From NCBI RefSeq assembly GCF_027460265.1, contig NZ_JAPZBC010000001.1, forward strand, positions 6,994,001 to 7,058,000: 64,000 bases of DNA, given 5' to 3'. The notes under the pieces are model-generated. The model was not told where the DNA came from, made no database searches, and saw nothing but the letters and a program-made list of their open reading frames with translations. This document shows positions 61,309 through 64,000 of this stretch, in pieces (position 1 is the first letter of the stretch; every line of letters begins with the position of its first letter). The stretch is from Streptomyces sp. WMMC940 (lineage in GTDB: Bacteria; Actinomycetota; Actinomycetes; Streptomycetales; Streptomycetaceae). Position numbers and translations under genes: made by a program.

Positions 61309-62184
61309 ATGCCGCTCGCCGAAACCGGCACGCTGGTCGCCGCGGCCGCCGACGGGCGCCGTGCCGTCGCCGCCTTCAACATCATCACGCTGGAGCACGC
61401 CGAAGCGGTCATCGCCGGCGCGGAGGCCGCCGGTTCCCCGGTCGTCCTCCAGATCAGCGAGAACGCCGTGAAGTACCGCTACGGCAGGGTCCGTCCGATC
61501 GCCAGGGCCGCCGCCGAGGCGGCGGCCGAGGCCGGCGTTCCCGTCGCCCTGCACCTCGACCACGTCACCGGCGACCGACTGCTCCGCCAGGCGGTCGACG
61601 CGGGGTTCAGCTCCGTGATGTACGACGCCGCGCACCTGCCGTACGCGGAGAACCTCGCCGCGACCCGGTCAGCGGCCGAATGGGCACACGGCAACGGCCT
61701 CTGGATCGAGGCCGAACTGGGGGAGGTCGGAGGCAAGGAGGGAGCCCCGCCGCTGGACGCCCATGCCCCCGGGGCCCGTACCGATCCCCGAGAGGCACGC
61801 GCGTTCGTCGAGGGGACCGGGGTGGACGCACTCGCGGTCGCCATCGGCAGCTCGCACGCGATGACCGCCCGCACCGCCTCGCTGGACCACGGGCTCCTGG
61901 CCCGGCTCGCGGGGACCCTGGAGGTGCCGCTCGTGCTGCACGGCTCGTCCGGCGTACCGGACGGGGAACTGGCGGCCGCCGTGTCCGGGGGCATCGCCAA
62001 GGTCAACATCGGCACCGCCCTCAACCTCGCCATGACCTCCGCCATCCGTGACTACCTGGCCGCGAACGCCGACGCCGTGGACTCGCGGAAGTACCTGTCG
62101 GTCGGCCGCCGCGCGATGGCCGAGACGGTCACCGCGCTGATCGGCGTCCTGCGCGACGCGGGAGAGCCCGTCCCCGTCGCCTGA
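61309..62184 (+). CDS. Class II ketose-bisphosphate aldolase (KbaY/GatY-like)
   Basis: A 291-residue zinc aldolase for tagatose- or fructose-1,6-bisphosphate. Metal and catalytic residues: ALHLDHVT (Asp, His), EAELGEVGGKEG, and HGSSGVPDGEL (His). The sequence ends KVNIGTALNLAM and RRAMAETVTALI. The short length and the neighbouring AgaS-like gene point to the tagatose-bisphosphate subgroup. The spacing of three bases from the isomerase gene implies an operon; both are presumably repressed by the DeoR protein. Confidence 0.88.
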   Translation: MPLAETGTLVAAAADGRRAVAAFNIITLEHAEAVIAGAEAAGSPVVLQISENAVKYRYGRVRPIARAAAEAAAEAGVPVALHLDHVTGDRLLRQAVDAGFSSVMYDAAHLPYAENLAATRSAAEWAHGNGLWIEAELGEVGGKEGAPPLDAHAPGARTDPREARAFVEGTGVDALAVAIGSSHAMTARTASLDHGLLARLAGTLEVPLVLHGSSGVPDGELAAAVSGGIAKVNIGTALNLAMTSAIRDYLAANADAVDSRKYLSVGRRAMAETVTALIGVLRDAGEPVPVA

Positions 62185-62710
62185 GAGGCGCCCGCAGCCG
62201 CGAGGCGGTGTCCGGCCGGAGAACCGGTTGCTCCTCGACGTTCCCGCCGACGCCCTGGGCCCGGTGCTCGCGCTGCTCGGCAGGCAGCGCGCGGTGCCGC
62301 GGACGACCACACCGCGAGGCACGTCGTGCACGCCCGACGGAGAGGTCCCGCGGGCCGGGTGCACCGCCGGACAGCGGCCACCCGGGCCGACCCGCGGAGA
62401 GGCCGTGCTGGAGCACGCGTTGGAGCGGTACGCCCCGCTCGCCGGGAACCGCCCCGCTCCCGCCGCGCACCCACTCGACCGCAAGGAACACCTGCTGCGC
62501 GTCGTAGGGCGGGTCCGGTGAAATCCGGGGCGCACGGCCACCGGAACGGACCAATCGCGCCCGGACCCTCCCGGTTTCGCCGCGTGATCCAGGACACACT
62601 TTCCTCGCCACCCGTTCCCCGCGGGCGGCGGAGCGGGCTCGATCGAACGGACGCCCGGCGCCACGGGAACAGCGAGCCGTCCGCCGCCGAACCGAACCGA
62701 CAGGATTCCC
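62185..62710. other. Gap containing an EF-G-like fragment
   Basis: After the aldolase a decayed coding fragment runs to 62521 (listed separately). The remaining 190 bases hold the promoter of the lipoprotein gene; no motif stands out. Confidence 0.4.
62213..62521 (+). pseudogene. C-terminal fragment of an OtrA/TetM-like ribosomal protection protein
   Basis: The frame reads LLLDVPADALGPVLALLGRQ, AVPRTTTPRGTSC, GEAVLEHALERYAPLAG and HPLDRKEHLLRVVGRVR. This is the last domain of tetracycline ribosomal-protection/EF-G-like GTPases, where the family ends with NPLDRKEYLL. All upstream GTPase domains are missing and no start codon with binding site is present. It is a truncated gene left beside the aldolase operon. 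Confidence 0.6.
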
Positions 62711-63475
62711 ATGCCCCACATCACACCTCCGGCCCTCCGGCGGGGCGGCGCGCTCGCGCTCGCCGGCGCCGCGGCTGCCGCGCTGCTGACCGGCTGCACC
62801 TCCCCCGGTGCCAAGGAGGGCTCCCCCTCCCCGACCGGGAAACCGCTCGCCGGGCCGGAGAAGGCCGGCGCCGGTATGGCCGTGCTCCGCGGCGACACGA
62901 TCAGGAACGCGCTCGTCACCGATACCGAGCTGCGTTCCTACCAGGCCCAGGAGATCAGCCCACCGAACGTGCGGCCCAAGTCCGACCGGGAGGAGTGCCG
63001 GCCCCTCGCGGACATGACCGCCTCGGGTACGGCCCGGACGCCCGAGGCCGTCGACTTCGCCAGCCGCTCGTACGTCTCCACGGGGACGCCCGGCCTCACC
63101 ACGACGGTCAGCCTCTTCTCGTACGAGGGCGACGACGCGCGGCGTACCTTCTCGGACGTCCGCAAGGCGCTCGCCACCTGCGGCGCCGGCTTCACCACCT
63201 CGGGGAACAGCGGCGGTACGTCGGTGAAGTACGTGGCCGTGAAGGAGGAGGAGGCGCCCGAGGGCGGAGACGAGGCCGTCTCCTGGAGGATGACCGGGAC
63301 CGCACAGGGCTCCTCGATGCCCATGCAGATCACCGCCGTGCGGCAGGGGCGCAACGTGGCGGTGTTCTTCACGCTCAACCTGCTCGACCCGAAGAAGGCC
63401 GACCTTCCCGAGGACCTGCACGGCCGGCAGACCGCCAAGCTGGCGAAGGCGATCGAGTCGGCCGGCAGGTCCTGA
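62711..63475 (+). CDS. Secreted lipoprotein of unknown function
   Basis: A 254-residue protein with a twin-arginine-free lipoprotein signal (RRGGALALAGAAAAALLTGC, Cys29), a Ser/Pro-rich linker and a soluble domain with DTELRSYQAQEI, ADMTASGTA, TVSLFSYEGDDARRTF and a pair of cysteines (EECRP, LATCGAG). This resembles extracellular sensor-like lipoproteins of Streptomyces. No enzyme motif. A strong hairpin follows. Confidence 0.8.
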   Translation: MPHITPPALRRGGALALAGAAAAALLTGCTSPGAKEGSPSPTGKPLAGPEKAGAGMAVLRGDTIRNALVTDTELRSYQAQEISPPNVRPKSDREECRPLADMTASGTARTPEAVDFASRSYVSTGTPGLTTTVSLFSYEGDDARRTFSDVRKALATCGAGFTTSGNSGGTSVKYVAVKEEEAPEGGDEAVSWRMTGTAQGSSMPMQITAVRQGRNVAVFFTLNLLDPKKADLPEDLHGRQTAKLAKAIESAGRS

Positions 63476-63906
63476 TCGGCGCGACGGCTGCCCCCGGCAT
63501 GGCACGTCCTGGGCGGGTCCGTCGGACCGCGGCGGATCCGCCCAGGAGGGCCCGTAGGACGGCGGCGGCCGGCACGTCCTGTGCGGGCCTCGTGTCCGGG
63601 GTGGACCTCGGGAACCCGGCCACCGGGAGCCCGCCCGTCGGACGGTGAACATCGTCCGGCGGGCCGGTGCGTGTCCGGGTGGCCCGTGGGAGCCCGGACC
63701 AGCAGGGCTGCGGGCCGGCGGCCCGCAACCCGTCCGGAGCGCCGGTCCCCGTCCCGGTCACCGGTTCCGCGCCCCGGTCACCCGTCCACGCCGCACCCCG
63801 GCTCCCGGAACCCCGGCGTCCCGGCGGCCGTGCGGCCCGGTGCACCTTCGCGGACCAGCCCGTTCGCGGACCAGCCCGTCTGCGGCCGGGCGCGGCCGCC
63901 TCCCGC
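63476..63906. other. Gap with terminator hairpin
   Basis: About 430 bases. Apart from the hairpin at 63508-63546 no gene or motif was recognised; the DNA is very GC-rich with short direct repeats of GGCACGTCCTG. Confidence 0.4.
63508..63546 (+). terminator. Strong hairpin after lipoprotein gene
   Basis: CCTGGGCGGGTCCG pairs with CGGATCCGCCCAGG (14 bp with one G-T pair) across an 11-base loop, 33 bases after the stop. Confidence 0.65.
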
Positions 63907-64000
63907 TCAGACCCGGGCGCCGTTGTCGTGCGGCTCCCGGCGGGGGGACGAGGCACGTGGGCGGCCCGTGGGGGCGGGCGAGGGGCGTCCGGCCTCGAGG
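63907..64000 (-). CDS. Partial CDS running off the right edge
   Basis: A minus-strand frame stays open from the window edge to a TGA at 63907-63909, ending REPHDNGARV. Only about 30 residues are visible, low-complexity and proline/arginine-rich, so no function can be given. It may be the C-terminus of a real gene or chance in GC-rich DNA. Confidence 0.35.
   Translation of the reverse strand, partial: LEAGRPSPAPTGRPRASSPRREPHDNGARV

Overview
The window is high-GC actinobacterial DNA. The gene families point to Streptomyces: several RsbU/SpoIIE-type PP2C phosphatases, class F sortase, DUF6296- and DUF2180-type small proteins, PucR-type regulators, and GTG starts with purine-rich ribosome binding sites. 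No rRNA, tRNA, CRISPR array, complete insertion sequence or phage gene was seen. All assignments rest on reading the sequence and on memory of protein families; no search was run.

Region 1 (about 0.5-31 kb) is a dormancy/redox-stress island. Its gene set closely parallels the DosR/DevR regulon of Mycobacterium tuberculosis: an Hrp1 (Rv2626c)-like CBS protein, an HspX-like Hsp20, universal stress proteins, CBS-BON proteins, HTH/flavin-binding (PNPOx-like) proteins, pyruvate phosphate dikinase, an NAD(P)-type [NiFe] hydrogenase with maturation protease, and remnants of an Rv1733c-like membrane protein and of nicotinate phosphoribosyltransferase. Carbohydrate enzymes of families GH65 and GH15 and a CHRD-like protein paired with a class F sortase lie among them. 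The island is decaying. The hydrogenase operon carries an internal deletion fusing a cyclic-nucleotide-binding gene to the end of the small-subunit gene, two further frameshifts and a compensated frameshift in the large subunit; GH65 is frameshifted; and at least six other genes survive only as fragments. A 17-bp dyad (GGGGCCGTTCGGCCC core) recurs in the intergenic gaps between 12.7 and 25.6 kb and is the best candidate for the island's operator.

Region 2 (31-39.5 kb) holds envelope and regulatory genes: a translationally coupled operon of a small membrane protein and two PRC-barrel proteins, a DUF2180 zinc-ribbon protein, a PucR-type regulator, a deazaflavin (F420)-type oxidoreductase divergent from a membrane PP2C phosphatase, a MarR regulator, a universal stress protein and membrane proteins. 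A second, AT-rich palindrome (TTGCA-N3-TGCAA) occurs four times in intergenic DNA between 26 and 39 kb.

Region 3 (39.8-47.6 kb) is a compact three-gene operon: a membrane OB-fold (NfeD/YqiJ-like) protein, a flotillin (YqiK-like) and a 1635-residue AAA+ ATPase with a DUF3686-like N-terminal region. It looks like a membrane-linked macromolecular machine and is the least understood intact system here.

Region 4 (47.6-64 kb) holds a FAD monooxygenase/TetR pair with a clear operator, a potassium-channel-like protein, an intact cyclic-nucleotide-binding protein, a DUF6296-type protein, a 924-residue sensor phosphatase with its own anti-sigma-type kinase domain, a second YihY-family protein, a SnoaL-like protein, another PP2C phosphatase, a MASE1-type sensor, a DUF952 protein, a DeoR-controlled sugar-phosphate operon (SIS isomerase plus class II aldolase), the tail of an OtrA/TetM-like ribosomal protection protein and a lipoprotein. 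A partial gene runs off the right edge.
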